Source: UBA6115 sp012514225 (GTDB lineage Bacteria; Bacillota; Clostridia; Christensenellales; Aristaeellaceae). From it: a DNA stretch of 45,172 bases. The position numbers were made by a program, and so were the translations under genes. Location: positions 1 to 45,172 of the forward strand of contig DAIOLC010000014.1 of assembly GCA_036756425.1 (NCBI GenBank). The letters run 5' to 3'. This document shows, piece by piece, positions 15,088-23,568 of the stretch (position 1 is the first letter of the stretch; each line of letters begins with the position of its first letter). Below the pieces are notes generated by a model. The model made no database searches, was not told the DNA's origin, and was given only the letters and a program-made list of their open reading frames with translations.

Positions 15088-16158
15088 TCAGACCGCCAGC
15101 GTCCACCCGCGCGGGTCGGGCGCGCGCCCGAACTGGATGTCCGTCAGCCCGCGGAAGAGCCGCTGGCTGAGGGGGCCGATGCCGCCGTCCCCGACGCGGA
15201 GGGACTGCCCCTGGTAGCGCATTTCCCCCACGGGGGAGATGACCGCGGCGGTGCCGGCGCCGAAGGCCTCCGTCAGCTTGCCGCTTTTGCTGCCGTCTAC
15301 CAATTCGTCGATGGAGATGCGCCGTTCCTCCGCCGGGATGCCCCATTCCCGGCACAGCTGGAGCACCGAGTCCCTGGTGACGCCCGCCAGGATGCTGCCG
15401 CAGTCCAGCGAGGGGGTGGCGAGACGGCCGTCGAGGAGGAAAAAGATGTTCATCGCGCCGACTTCCTCGATGTACCTGCGTTCCACGCCGTCCAGCCATA
15501 GCACCTGGGCGCAGCCGGCCGCGTGCGCGCGCTCCTGGGCGGCCAGGGAGCAGGCGTAGTTGCCGCCCGCCTTGGTAAACCCGATGCCGCCCCGCACCGC
15601 GCGGACGTAGCCCTCCTCAATCCAGATGGACACGGGGTTGAGCCCCCCGGCGTAATAGGAGCCGGAAGGGGACAGGATAATGCAGAAGAGATAGGTCTTG
15701 CTGGACGCGACGCCCAGCACGCTGTCGGTGGCGATGACGAAGGGGCGGATGTACAGCGAGCAGCCCTCCCGCTCCGGCACCCAGTCCTTTTCCAGCCGCA
15801 CCAGTTCGCTGACCGCCTGCACGAAATCGTCCTCCGGGATTTCGGGGATGCACAGCCGCCCGCAGGTGTCCTTCATGCGCCTGGCGTTCATATGCGGGCG
15901 GAACAGCAGCGTGCGCCCGTCCGGCGCGCGGTAGGCCTTCATCCCCTCGAACATCGCCTGGGCATAGTGGAAGACCATCGTGGCCGGCGACAGGGACAGG
16001 TTGGCGAAGGGCACGATGCGCGCGTCGTGCCAGCCCCGCCCGCGGGTATAGTCCATCAGGAACATGTGGTCGGTGAAGGAGCGCCCGAAGCCCAGCTCCT
16101 TTTGCGGGTCCGGCTTGGCGGCGGGGTTCGGGTTCATGGTGGTGGAGATGTTCAGCAT
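15088..16158 (-). CDS. ilvE: Branched-chain amino acid aminotransferase
   Basis: A 356-residue fold-type IV PLP aminotransferase that interconverts leucine, isoleucine and valine with their 2-oxo acids. Lys196 in FTKAGGNYACSL is the PLP Schiff-base lysine. HYAQAMFEGMKAYR, LLFRPHMNARRM, LYIRPF and RRYIEEVGAMNIFF are typical of the large (BCAT2-like) IlvE group. The frame runs upstream, but the ATG at 16158 fits the family N-terminus and follows AAGGCGAAGACGG. A minus-strand TATAAT -10 box is at 16194-16189 without a clear -35. No other branched-chain genes adjoin it. Confidence 0.94.
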   Translation of the reverse strand: MLNISTTMNPNPAAKPDPQKELGFGRSFTDHMFLMDYTRGRGWHDARIVPFANLSLSPATMVFHYAQAMFEGMKAYRAPDGRTLLFRPHMNARRMKDTCGRLCIPEIPEDDFVQAVSELVRLEKDWVPEREGCSLYIRPFVIATDSVLGVASSKTYLFCIILSPSGSYYAGGLNPVSIWIEEGYVRAVRGGIGFTKAGGNYACSLAAQERAHAAGCAQVLWLDGVERRYIEEVGAMNIFFLLDGRLATPSLDCGSILAGVTRDSVLQLCREWGIPAEERRISIDELVDGSKSGKLTEAFGAGTAAVISPVGEMRYQGQSLRVGDGGIGPLSQRLFRGLTDIQFGRAPDPRGWTLAV

Positions 16159-16188
16159 CCGTCTTCGCCTTTCGGTTCGTTGAATATA

Positions 16189-16194
16189 ATTATA
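16189..16194 (-). promoter_or_regulatory. TATAAT -10 box for ilvE
   Basis: Perfect minus-strand TATAAT about 31 bases before the ilvE ATG. The -35 region is poor. Confidence 0.5.
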
Positions 16195-16283
16195 CAGGGA
16201 AACCAACTTCCGCCCTTGTTTTTTTCATGGCTCCGATGCGTATCCGTCAGCCCCGCGTCTTCCCGCCGGCGCGTCCAGGCACG

Positions 16284-17615
16284 TCAGGGGGTTCGCCCCG
16301 GGTCCGCTTGCGGCATCGTTTCCAGGTTCACCCAGACAGCGGGGCGGACGGAGTAGATTTCCGTCTGGTACCGCGAGGCAATTCCGCCGAAGCTGGTGAC
16401 GCACATCGCGGCGTTCGCCTTGCTTCCGCGGGTTCGCAGCCACCACCATCCGGTTTCCGATTCGTCCACGGTGTTCTCCTGCGCCTGGGCGTAGGGCGTG
16501 TTGATGGCGACCCGGTCCTTCTCGCCGATAAAGTACGTTTCTGCGTCCGACTCGGTCAGCAGGAACACCAGTTCATCGCCCAGGACGCCGCTTTGCAGGG
16601 CCTTCTGCTCATCCTCGCCGAAGGCGGCGTTCAGGAACGCGCCGTTCAGCCAGGCTTTCAGGGAGGAATCCTCCCAGGATGCGCCTGCCCAATCAGGGTG
16701 GAAAGGCTGGGTGTCCAGGCAATGCTGGGAAATCAGCAGGGCGAACCTCCCTTCAATCCGCAGGATGCGCCACTGGATTTCCTCCGGCCCGTCCTGCTCC
16801 ACGCCGTTTTGTTCGTAACGGCCGAAGGGCACCGTCCCGCCGACGACGAAAGCCTCCCCGCCCGGCGCTTGCCCGCTCGCGCCGGCGTCCGGGGCGGCCA
16901 TGCCCGCCAGGACGGACAGGCGCACCTTCATGGCGGGGCGCAGGCCGATTCGCTCCTTGGTCACCAGGTCGCCCCGGTCCAGCGCGCCGCCGCTGGTCAC
17001 CCGGACGGCCAGGTCCGGGTCCATGCCCGGGCTGCGCAGCCACCAGAAAGCCGCCCCGTCGTCGCCGCAGATGGTATCCCGGGCGAAGGCGTAGGCGGAT
17101 GGGAAGGCGACCCGGTCCGGTTTGCCGCTGAAAAAGCGCTCCGCCTCTCTTTGGCTGAGCAGGAAAACCCGGTCGCTGGTCGGGCTGCCGCCCGGCGTCC
17201 TGTCCCGGGGGTGGTCTTCATTGGCCAGTTCGCTTTGCGCGATGGCTTCCCGCTCCCTGTCGTCGAACGCGCTTTGCAGGAACGCCCCGTTGAGCCATTG
17301 CCGCAGGCTGCTTTCCTCCCAGGTGACGGGGATGTATTCCCCGCCCTGCGCGTGATAGGGCATGCGGTCCAATACTTTCTCCGAGACCACCAGCGCCTCA
17401 TCCCCCTGAATGTCCAGAATGCGCCAGGCGATGCTGTCCGGCCCGTTGCCGGTGACGTTGTCCTGCTCGTAGCGCCCCAGGAACAGCAGGGTCCCCCGCG
17501 ACCAGTCCGCCCGCGCCTGCTCCGCCCCCGCCGGCGGCCAGACGGCCGCGGGGAGCATCAGCAGGCACAGCAGCGTCGCCGCCAGCCGTGTCAGGTTTCT
17601 GTTCGCTTTCATCAT
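16284..17615 (-). CDS. Secreted protein with tandem DUF6273-like domains
   Basis: A 443-residue exported protein. Residues 1-31 form a signal peptide ending PPAGA|E. Two copies of one domain follow, about residues 40-235 and 260-435. Each has FGRYEQ/LGRYEQ, then a Q/AWRIL strand, VTWEESSLRQWLNGAFL or ASWEDSSLKAWLNGAFL, a VFLLS/VFLLT segment, a WWLRSPG or WWLRTRG motif, and a closing RPA motif. This matches my memory of DUF6273. WWLR-type motifs recall formylglycine-enzyme or C-type-lectin-like folds. No anchor is seen. AGGAGG precedes the first of two adjacent ATGs. Function unknown; binding at the cell surface is a guess. Confidence 0.82.
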   Translation of the reverse strand: MMKANRNLTRLAATLLCLLMLPAAVWPPAGAEQARADWSRGTLLFLGRYEQDNVTGNGPDSIAWRILDIQGDEALVVSEKVLDRMPYHAQGGEYIPVTWEESSLRQWLNGAFLQSAFDDREREAIAQSELANEDHPRDRTPGGSPTSDRVFLLSQREAERFFSGKPDRVAFPSAYAFARDTICGDDGAAFWWLRSPGMDPDLAVRVTSGGALDRGDLVTKERIGLRPAMKVRLSVLAGMAAPDAGASGQAPGGEAFVVGGTVPFGRYEQNGVEQDGPEEIQWRILRIEGRFALLISQHCLDTQPFHPDWAGASWEDSSLKAWLNGAFLNAAFGEDEQKALQSGVLGDELVFLLTESDAETYFIGEKDRVAINTPYAQAQENTVDESETGWWWLRTRGSKANAAMCVTSFGGIASRYQTEIYSVRPAVWVNLETMPQADPGRTP

Positions 17616-17676
17616 TGGATGCCTCCTGACATAAACTCATTTCCCGCACTTCCATCAGCGGGCTTCCCGTCTCCGC

Positions 17677-18696
17677 CTAAATCCGTTCCCGGTACGCCCG
17701 CTCGTATTGCTTGGGCACCCATTCCGTCAGGCCCAGCCGCCAGGCGATGTCGACGACCTTGTTCGGGTTGCGCAGCAGGCTCCGGCCCAGGGAGACCAGG
17801 TCGCAGCGGCCGGACTCCAGCGCCTCCAGGATGAGCTGGTCCTCGTCCAAAAAGCCCACCCCGATGACGGGCAGCCCGGTGCCCCGCCTGATTTCCTCCG
17901 CCAGCGGCAGCATATAACCGGGATAGGAATGAACCTGTGCCTTTTGCAGCCCGCCGCCGGAGACATGCACCATGTCCATCTTCCGGGGCAGTTCCGCCAG
18001 CCACCGAATCCAGTCGCCGGGCGCCACGCTGTTGGGCAGCCAGTCGGAGGCGGAAATGCGCATCCACAGCGCCTTTTCTTCCGGCCAGCCCTCGCAGACG
18101 GCCTGCACAGCCTCCCTGAGGAACAGCGCGCGGTCCTGCCCGTACTTGTCCTTCCGCGCGTTGGAAAGGGGGCTGAGGAACTGGTGGAGCAGGTAGCCGT
18201 GCGCGGCGTGGATTTCCAGCCCCTCGAACCCCGCCTCGTTGGCGCGCCGGGCGCACGCCCGGTAGGCGTCCAGCACCTGCGCGATGTCCTGCGTGGTCAT
18301 CTCCTCATAGGCGACCGCGCGCCCGTCGTAGGGCAGGGCGGAGGGACCCAGGCGCCGGTGGCCGCTCACCAGGGATTTGCGGCCCGCGTGGTTAATCTGC
18401 AGCGCGGGCACGGCCCCCTGCTCCCGGATGGCCCGGGCCAGCCGGGCCATGCCTTCCGTCTGCCCGTCCTCCCACAGCCCCAGGCACTGGTCGCTGATAC
18501 GGCCCTCCGGGCGGACGCCTGTGGCCTCCACGATAACCAGCCCCGTCTGCCCGATGGCGCGGGCCGCGTAATGCGCCAGGTGGAAGGGGCTGACCTTGCC
18601 GTCCCCGCCAAAGGCGGCATACATGCACATCGGCGGCATCACGGCGCGGTTCTTGAGGTTCAGGTTCTTGATTTTCAGGGGCTCGAACAGTTTCAT
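17677..18696 (-). CDS. NADH:flavin oxidoreductase, old yellow enzyme family (YqjM/NamA-like)
   Basis: A 339-residue FMN-dependent ene-reductase that reduces activated C=C bonds with NAD(P)H. PPMCMYAA places Cys24 at the redox-tuning cysteine of the YqjM class. INHAGRK carries the ligand-binding His, IHAAHGYLLHQFLSPLSNAR is the family signature, and VGFLDED and SLGRSLLRNP complete the FMN phosphate site. Length matches single-domain YqjM enzymes, without the iron-sulphur extension of 2,4-dienoyl-CoA reductase. It starts two bases after the stop of the Crp/Fnr gene, so both are co-transcribed. Confidence 0.93.
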   Translation of the reverse strand: MKLFEPLKIKNLNLKNRAVMPPMCMYAAFGGDGKVSPFHLAHYAARAIGQTGLVIVEATGVRPEGRISDQCLGLWEDGQTEGMARLARAIREQGAVPALQINHAGRKSLVSGHRRLGPSALPYDGRAVAYEEMTTQDIAQVLDAYRACARRANEAGFEGLEIHAAHGYLLHQFLSPLSNARKDKYGQDRALFLREAVQAVCEGWPEEKALWMRISASDWLPNSVAPGDWIRWLAELPRKMDMVHVSGGGLQKAQVHSYPGYMLPLAEEIRRGTGLPVIGVGFLDEDQLILEALESGRCDLVSLGRSLLRNPNKVVDIAWRLGLTEWVPKQYERAYRERI

Positions 18697-18698
18697 CC

Positions 18699-19379
18699 TC
18701 AGTTCCTTTCCCGCGCCGCGGATTGCAGCGGCGCCTTGATGGTAATGCTGTCCCGGTCGAATTCCAGCGCGCCCTCGTCCCGCAATTGCCGGAGCACCCG
18801 GGAGAAGGAGGTGCGCTGCATGCCAAGCTGCGCCGCCAGCGCCTTCTTGCTGGCGGGCAGCAGGATGCGCCCTGCGCCTTGCAGCCTTTGCTCGGATTCC
18901 AGAAAGTTCAGGACGCGCCGGCGGGCGGGCAGGTTGGCGTAGTACTTGAGCTTGCCCTCCAGCACCCCGGCGTTGTCGGCGACATACCGCAGGTAGGCCA
19001 GCAAAAATGCCTCACTCTCCCGAAACAGCGAGAGCAGCGTCTGTTTGCCGATGGCCAAAAGCTGTGTCTGCCGTGTCGCAGTGACCGCCAGGCGGTAGGT
19101 CGGGTCGCCGGAGAACAGCAGGTTTCCCCCGACGCAGTCCCCGGACCGGAAGGCGGAGATGGTCATCAGGCTTCCGTCCTCCCCGATGCGCTCCACCGCC
19201 ACCTGCCCGGACAGAACGACCTCCACCGCCAGGCAGGGCTCGCCCTCCGCGTGCACCAATTGCCCTTTGCGGTAGCTCTTCACACCCAGTTTGCCCTCTT
19301 CCCGCAGGCGCTCCAGCAGCTCTCCGGGCAAGGGGGACAAAATCGGCACGGACGGCAGGGGATGGACTTCCCGGCGCAA
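18699..19379 (-). CDS. Crp/Fnr family transcriptional regulator
   Basis: A 226-residue regulator with an N-terminal effector barrel (YRKGQLVHAEGEPCLAV, FRSGDCVGGNLLFSGDP) and a C-terminal helix-turn-helix (SKKALAAQLGMQRTSFSRVLRQL). It lacks an Fnr cysteine cluster. The frame is open to 19454, but that extension crosses the divergent promoter. I choose the TTG at 19379, preceded seven bases upstream by GGAGGTGG. It is the first gene of an operon with the old yellow enzyme and is divergent from the NapH-like gene. A dyad at 19394-19411 between them is the probable operator. Confidence 0.88.
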   Translation of the reverse strand: MRREVHPLPSVPILSPLPGELLERLREEGKLGVKSYRKGQLVHAEGEPCLAVEVVLSGQVAVERIGEDGSLMTISAFRSGDCVGGNLLFSGDPTYRLAVTATRQTQLLAIGKQTLLSLFRESEAFLLAYLRYVADNAGVLEGKLKYYANLPARRRVLNFLESEQRLQGAGRILLPASKKALAAQLGMQRTSFSRVLRQLRDEGALEFDRDSITIKAPLQSAARERN

Positions 19380-19393
19380 GAAACCACCTCCAA

Positions 19394-19411
19394 GTGTGCC
19401 AATGGTAACAC
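19394..19411. promoter_or_regulatory. Candidate Crp/Fnr-family operator in the divergent region
   Basis: An imperfect 18-bp dyad, GTGT at one end and ACAC at the other, with CC/GG inner pairs (six of nine positions symmetric). Its centre lies about 41.5 bases before the start expected from the TACAAT box at 19432-19437, the classic class II activator position, and the -35 there is poor. Confidence 0.5.
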
Positions 19412-19431
19412 TTTTATCTGTGCGATTCCAG

Positions 19432-19437
19432 TACAAT
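19432..19437 (+). promoter_or_regulatory. TACAAT -10 box for the NapH-like gene
   Basis: AGTACAATCCGG about 31 bases before the GTG at 19469, with no recognisable -35 hexamer. Confidence 0.5.
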
Positions 19438-19468
19438 CCGGCCATCATTCCCAAAAGGAGGGGTTCCC

Positions 19469-20023
19469 GTGAAAAAAGCCGCCCCCTGGCTGAGGGTGCT
19501 GTTCCTCGCCCTGTTCTTCTTCCTCCTGAGGCAAGGCTTCCTGCTCCTCTGGCTCGCCGTCTACCTGCTCAGCCTGGCCTTCCCCCTGCTGTACGGCAAG
19601 CGGCTCTACTGCATGCTGGCCTGCCCGATGAACACCCTGATACTGTGGGTATCCAGGCTGAAAGCGAAATCAGGCGCCAAAAACCGTCCGACGCCCGGAT
19701 GGCTGTCCGGCGGGAAATTTGCCTGGGCGTCCTTGGCGCTGACCGTCGCGGTCTTCATCGTCAGCCGCAAGGTCGTCGGGAAGGACTTTCCGATGATGCT
19801 GGTCTGGCTCGCCGTCGCCGCCGTCCTGTCCTTCTTCTGGCATCCGGACGTCTTCCACGATAAGGTCTGCCCCTTTGGCGTGCCCCAGGGCTGCCTTGCG
19901 AGGGTCTCGGCGCTGTCGGGGGAAGGCCGGGAAAAGGCCCGTAACTATCAGGGGTTCACCGCCTCCGTGCTGGGCGGCGGGCCGGGCGCCCCGGCGGAAG
20001 GCAAGCCCGGGATGGACGGCTGA
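19469..20023 (+). CDS. NapH/NosR-like membrane protein, lacking ferredoxin domain
   Basis: A 184-residue membrane protein with about four hydrophobic segments. It carries two cysteine patches of the NapH/NosR-type quinol-linked iron-sulphur proteins: YCMLACPMNTL near residue 50 and KVCPFGVPQGCLARVS near residue 135. Relatives usually continue into a ferredoxin domain with two four-cysteine motifs; here the protein ends in a glycine-rich tail without further cysteines. Start is GTG with AGGAGGGG just upstream. Divergent from the Crp/Fnr and old yellow enzyme genes, so it may feed electrons to that enzyme or be controlled with it; this is inference. Confidence 0.82.
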   Translation: MKKAAPWLRVLFLALFFFLLRQGFLLLWLAVYLLSLAFPLLYGKRLYCMLACPMNTLILWVSRLKAKSGAKNRPTPGWLSGGKFAWASLALTVAVFIVSRKVVGKDFPMMLVWLAVAAVLSFFWHPDVFHDKVCPFGVPQGCLARVSALSGEGREKARNYQGFTASVLGGGPGAPAEGKPGMDG

Positions 20024-20055
20024 CGCGGCCCGGATGAAGGATGACCTCAGCCGTC
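20015..20055. repeat. Inverted repeat between converging genes
   Basis: GACGGCTGA (20015-20023, containing the stop codon) and TCAGCCGTC (20047-20055) can form a 9-bp stem with a 23-base loop. No T-tract follows. Confidence 0.35.
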
Positions 20056-20116
20056 CTGCGCTGTACCCCGGAAGTTGGGCAGTGGGTTCACGCGGCTGGG
20101 CGCGACCGGGACGGTT

Positions 20117-21316
20117 TCAGAGCCCGTAGCAGCGCTTCGCCCCCTCCTTCAGGACGCACCCGATGACGTATTCCGCCTGCGCCGGGTCAATCCTTCCCTC
20201 ATCGATCAACCCGGAAAGGGTTTTCGCCAGCACGTGGTTCATCGCCATGCGCGCGCCCAGGCTTTCGAAGCTGTGCCAGGTGTCGCAGCCCCAGGCGAGG
20301 CGCAGGGGGGTGACGGATTCGAGCAGCTCGCGCAGCAGCGATTCGCAGGCGGCGGCGGACAGCAGGGGCAGCCAGCACAGGTCCGCGTAGACGTTTTGGA
20401 AGGTGCGCGCCAGCGCCACCACATCCTGCGTCCAGGGGAAGGAGCCGTGGAACAGCACGAAGCGGGTGCCGGGATAATCGGCAATCAGGTCCCTCAGCTG
20501 CATCGCGGCGCTGTCCTTCAGCAGCCCCAGCCCGGTATGGACCTGCAGCGGCAGGCCGGTTTCCCCGGCGGCCGCGCAGATTTCCCGGAACACGCCGTCC
20601 TGGAAGCGGATGACGTCCTCTGGGCTTGCCTCCGGGTTCCGGTAGCCGGCGGCCGCCTGCTCGGGGGACACCGGAAGGAAGCGCTGCCCGCGGTCGTAGG
20701 CCAGCGCGCTTTTCAGCGCGACGGCGCCCCGGTCTTTCGCCATGCGGATTTCGTTCCGCACCGCAGCAAGGAATTCCGGATAGCTTCCGGGCATCCGGTC
20801 CCAGCCGCAGCAGGCCAGGGGATGGCGGCCGTTGTGGTCCTTCGCGTCATTGCCGTATCCGAACAGGAACATGTTGACGCGGTAGGTGGGGACGAACAGC
20901 GTTTCGTCCGTCTCCTGCCGGCCGCAGGGCGCCAGGGAATCCAGGATGACGCGGTCGTACCCGCAGTCCTCCCGGAGGGCCCGCAGGTGGAACCCGGCGT
21001 CCGCCGTCAGCGCGCGCACCTTCGCGTCATAGGCGTCCCAGGTGGCGGCGCACAGCGGGGCGTCCATCCCGCACAGCCGCTGCAGGCCCTTCTCAAGCCA
21101 GTGAAAGCTGGCCGTCGCGCGCAGCTGCCGGCAGTAGTCGTCCCTGGATTCGCTTGTCCGGCCGGGCGTCAGCCCGTTCCAGGCCGCGTAGCTGTTTTCC
21201 AGCAGGATATCCAGCGTCTGCCCCTGCTGAAAGCCGTCCGGCAGGTGGTGGCAGTGCGTGTTGACCGCGCGTGCCCCCTCGCACTCTGCGAGCAGTTTCC
21301 GATACGTGTCCTTCAT
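20117..21316 (-). CDS. Amidohydrolase-superfamily (TIM-barrel) protein
   Basis: A 399-residue metal-dependent hydrolase of the amidohydrolase family 2 type. VNTHCHHLPDGF near residue 20 supplies the first metal ligands, LPLQVHTGLGL the third-strand His, RFVLFHGSFPWTQD another His, and LAWGCDTWHSFES the late Asp. The long insertion after residue 50 (SYAAWNGL, DDYCRQLRATASFHWLEKGLQRL) recalls the uronate-isomerase branch of the superfamily. Substrate unknown. Its ATG overlaps the stop of the upstream ABC exporter (ATGA), so translation is coupled. Confidence 0.85.
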   Translation of the reverse strand: MKDTYRKLLAECEGARAVNTHCHHLPDGFQQGQTLDILLENSYAAWNGLTPGRTSESRDDYCRQLRATASFHWLEKGLQRLCGMDAPLCAATWDAYDAKVRALTADAGFHLRALREDCGYDRVILDSLAPCGRQETDETLFVPTYRVNMFLFGYGNDAKDHNGRHPLACCGWDRMPGSYPEFLAAVRNEIRMAKDRGAVALKSALAYDRGQRFLPVSPEQAAAGYRNPEASPEDVIRFQDGVFREICAAAGETGLPLQVHTGLGLLKDSAAMQLRDLIADYPGTRFVLFHGSFPWTQDVVALARTFQNVYADLCWLPLLSAAACESLLRELLESVTPLRLAWGCDTWHSFESLGARMAMNHVLAKTLSGLIDEGRIDPAQAEYVIGCVLKEGAKRCYGL

Positions 21317-23199
21317 CCTGTTTCCCTTTCATCCGGGCGCCGCCCGTTTTTTTGTGGTTCAGGTTGCCCCGCCGGCGGCCGCGTTTCCTCCGCCGCCCCG
21401 AACTGCGTTTCATACAGCCGCGCGTACAGCCCGCCCCCGGCCAACAGTTCGGCATGCGTGCCGCGCTGGACGACGCGCCCGTCCTGCAGCACCAGGATTT
21501 CGTCCGCCGCCAGCACGGTGGACAGCCGGTGGGCGATCACGATGCTGGTGCGCCGCGCGAGCATGGGCCCCACAGCCTGCTGGATGAGGCTCTCGGCGAT
21601 GGAATCCAGCGAGGACGTGGCCTCGTCGAACACGACGATGGCCGGGTCCTTGAGCAGCACCCGGGCAATCGACAGGCGCTGCTTTTCCCCGCCGGACAGC
21701 TTCATCCCCCGGTTTCCCACCTGCGTGTCATATCCCTGGGGAAGCCCAACGATGAAGTCATGGATGTTGGCCTTCCGGCAGGCTTCTTCCAGCCGGGCAT
21801 CATCGGCCTCCGGCGCGGCATACTGCAGGTTCTCGCGGATGGTGCCGTTGAACAGGTAGGTGTCCTGGGTCACCAGGCCGATGTTCCGGCGCAGGTAGGC
21901 CAGGTCCAGCCGCCGGATGTCCACGCCGTCGAGCCGGATGGCGCCGCCGCTGACGTCGTAGAGCCGCAGCAGCAGGTGGATGATGGTGCTCTTCCCCGCG
22001 CCGGACGGCCCCACGATGGCGACGGTGCGGCCGGCCGGCAGGGAAAAGGAGACGTCCTTCAAGATCTGCCGCTGCGGCTCATAGGCGAAGTCCACCTGGT
22101 CGTACACCAACTCGCCCCTCGTGGTTCTGGGCGTGACGGCGTCCGGCGCGTTCCTCACCTCCTGGGGCAGGTCGAAGTACTCGAAGATGCGGGTGAACAG
22201 CGCCATGGAGCGGATCCAGTCCACCTGCATGTTCAGCAGCGAGTTCATCGGCCCGTACATCCGCCCCAGCAGGGTGACCAGCACCGTGATGTCGCCCACC
22301 GTCAGGTCCGCGCCTTTGCGGATCATCAGAAAGCCTCCGATGAGGTACACCAGCATCGGCCCGATGCTGGAAAAGGTGTTGAGCACCACACGGAACCAGC
22401 GGCCGGCCATGCTCTGGCGGATATTGAGCCGGACCATCCTGCGGTTCGCTTCCTCGTAGCGCCCCTCCTCGTGGGCTTCCCGCCCGAACAGCTTGACCAG
22501 CAGCTGCCCGCTGACCGACAGCGTTTCGCTGAGGATGCCGTTGATTTCGTCCTGGCTCTCCTGGGCTTCCCGGGTCAGCGTCCAGCGCGTCTTGCCCGCC
22601 CGGCGCGTGGGCAGGGCGAACAGCGGCACGATGACCAGGCCGACCAGGGCCAGGATCCAGTTCTTCCGGAACATCGCGGCCGCCGCCACCACCAGGGTCA
22701 GGACGTTGGAGAGGATGCCGGTAAAGGTGCCGGAGATGGTCTGCTGCACGCCGCCGATGTCGCTGGTCATCCGGGTAATCAGGTCGCCCTGCTGGTTGGC
22801 GGTGAAGAAACGCTGGCTCATGCCCTGCAGGTGCCGGAACATGCGGTTTCGCATGTCAAAGCTGATTTGCTCGGACACCCAGGTGTTCAGGTAGCTTTCC
22901 AGCAGGCCGACCAGGTTCGCCAGCAGCGTGACCCCGACGGACAGCGCGATCAGGAAGACGAGCGCGTTCAGGTCGCGCCCGATCAGGCCCTCGTCGATGA
23001 TGCGGCCCGCGAGGATGGAGGGCAGCAGGCGCAGCACCGTGGCCGCCAGGATGGCCAGCAGCACCAGCAGCATCTGCTTCCAGTAGGGCGCCAGGTAGGA
23101 GAGGATGCGCAGGAGAAAGGCCCGCGTAATCTTTGGCCTGTCCGCCTTCTCTTCCTCTGTCAGGAAACCGGTCCGCCCGCGGCCCATTCCGGTCTGCAT
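21313..23199 (-). CDS. ABC transporter, fused membrane and ATPase domains (exporter type)
   Basis: A 628-residue half-transporter: six-helix type IV exporter domain (about residues 30-330) and a C-terminal nucleotide-binding domain. Walker A is GPSGAGKST with Lys403, the signature is LSGGEKQRLSIAR, Walker B is IVVFDEATSSLD and the switch His is in IVIAHRLST. It resembles MsbA/LmrA-like multidrug or lipid exporters. GGAGGTG sits a few bases before the ATG at 23199. It forms an operon with the amidohydrolase gene and has a TTGCCT/TACAAT promoter at 23295-23267. No partner half-transporter is adjacent, so it may act as a homodimer. Confidence 0.94.
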   Translation of the reverse strand: MQTGMGRGRTGFLTEEEKADRPKITRAFLLRILSYLAPYWKQMLLVLLAILAATVLRLLPSILAGRIIDEGLIGRDLNALVFLIALSVGVTLLANLVGLLESYLNTWVSEQISFDMRNRMFRHLQGMSQRFFTANQQGDLITRMTSDIGGVQQTISGTFTGILSNVLTLVVAAAAMFRKNWILALVGLVIVPLFALPTRRAGKTRWTLTREAQESQDEINGILSETLSVSGQLLVKLFGREAHEEGRYEEANRRMVRLNIRQSMAGRWFRVVLNTFSSIGPMLVYLIGGFLMIRKGADLTVGDITVLVTLLGRMYGPMNSLLNMQVDWIRSMALFTRIFEYFDLPQEVRNAPDAVTPRTTRGELVYDQVDFAYEPQRQILKDVSFSLPAGRTVAIVGPSGAGKSTIIHLLLRLYDVSGGAIRLDGVDIRRLDLAYLRRNIGLVTQDTYLFNGTIRENLQYAAPEADDARLEEACRKANIHDFIVGLPQGYDTQVGNRGMKLSGGEKQRLSIARVLLKDPAIVVFDEATSSLDSIAESLIQQAVGPMLARRTSIVIAHRLSTVLAADEILVLQDGRVVQRGTHAELLAGGGLYARLYETQFGAAEETRPPAGQPEPQKNGRRPDERETG

Positions 23200-23211
23200 C
23201 GGCACCTCCGT

Positions 23212-23526
23212 TCATCCCTGCTTTTTGCGGCTGCCTTGCCCGCCGGCAAGCCTTTCATTGCCGACCATTGTACCGCCCGGCGGCGCGGCAGGCAAACGCC
23301 GGGGCTTGCGCGCCCAAGGCGCGTGCGGCACGGCGCCGGCATCGGGGGGTATCGGCCGGATTGCCTGCAGCATCGTGAGGCGGCGCGCCATGGAGGTCAT
23401 CGCCGTCTTGTCGTCGATATCCCTGGCTTTTAAAAGCTGTTCATATGGCTTCCGCTTCTCTTCCCATTCGGGCGAACGCCGCCGCCGCGCAGGCGCGGGC
23501 GCAGAGAAAGTACGTGTCTGCATCAT
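23212..23526 (-). CDS. Doubtful small open reading frame
   Basis: A possible 104-residue protein. The first 60 residues are charged (RRRRSPEWEEKRKPYEQLL, ARDIDDKTAMTSMARRL) and could be real; the rest is low-complexity Pro/Arg/Gly and runs through the promoter of the ABC exporter. The ribosome binding site is weak (GAAAG), codon use is mixed and I recognise no family. Otherwise 23200-23568 holds only the exporter promoter, so this may be noise or a decayed gene. Confidence 0.22.
   Translation of the reverse strand: MMQTRTFSAPAPARRRRSPEWEEKRKPYEQLLKARDIDDKTAMTSMARRLTMLQAIRPIPPDAGAVPHAPWARKPRRLPAAPPGGTMVGNERLAGGQGSRKKQG
23267..23295 (-). promoter_or_regulatory. Promoter for the ABC exporter/amidohydrolase operon
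   Basis: Minus-strand TTGCCT (23295-23290), a 17-bp spacer and TACAAT (23272-23267), about 68 bases before the ATG at 23199. Confidence 0.6.
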
Positions 23527-23568
23527 AAGCGGACGTCTTTCAAGGGCCAGACCAGGCAAAACGCGCGC

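Noticed and set aside
19380..19454. N-terminal extension of the second Crp/Fnr regulator to an upstream ATG
   Set aside because: It would cover the divergent promoter and dyad; the TTG at 19379 has a far better ribosome binding site.
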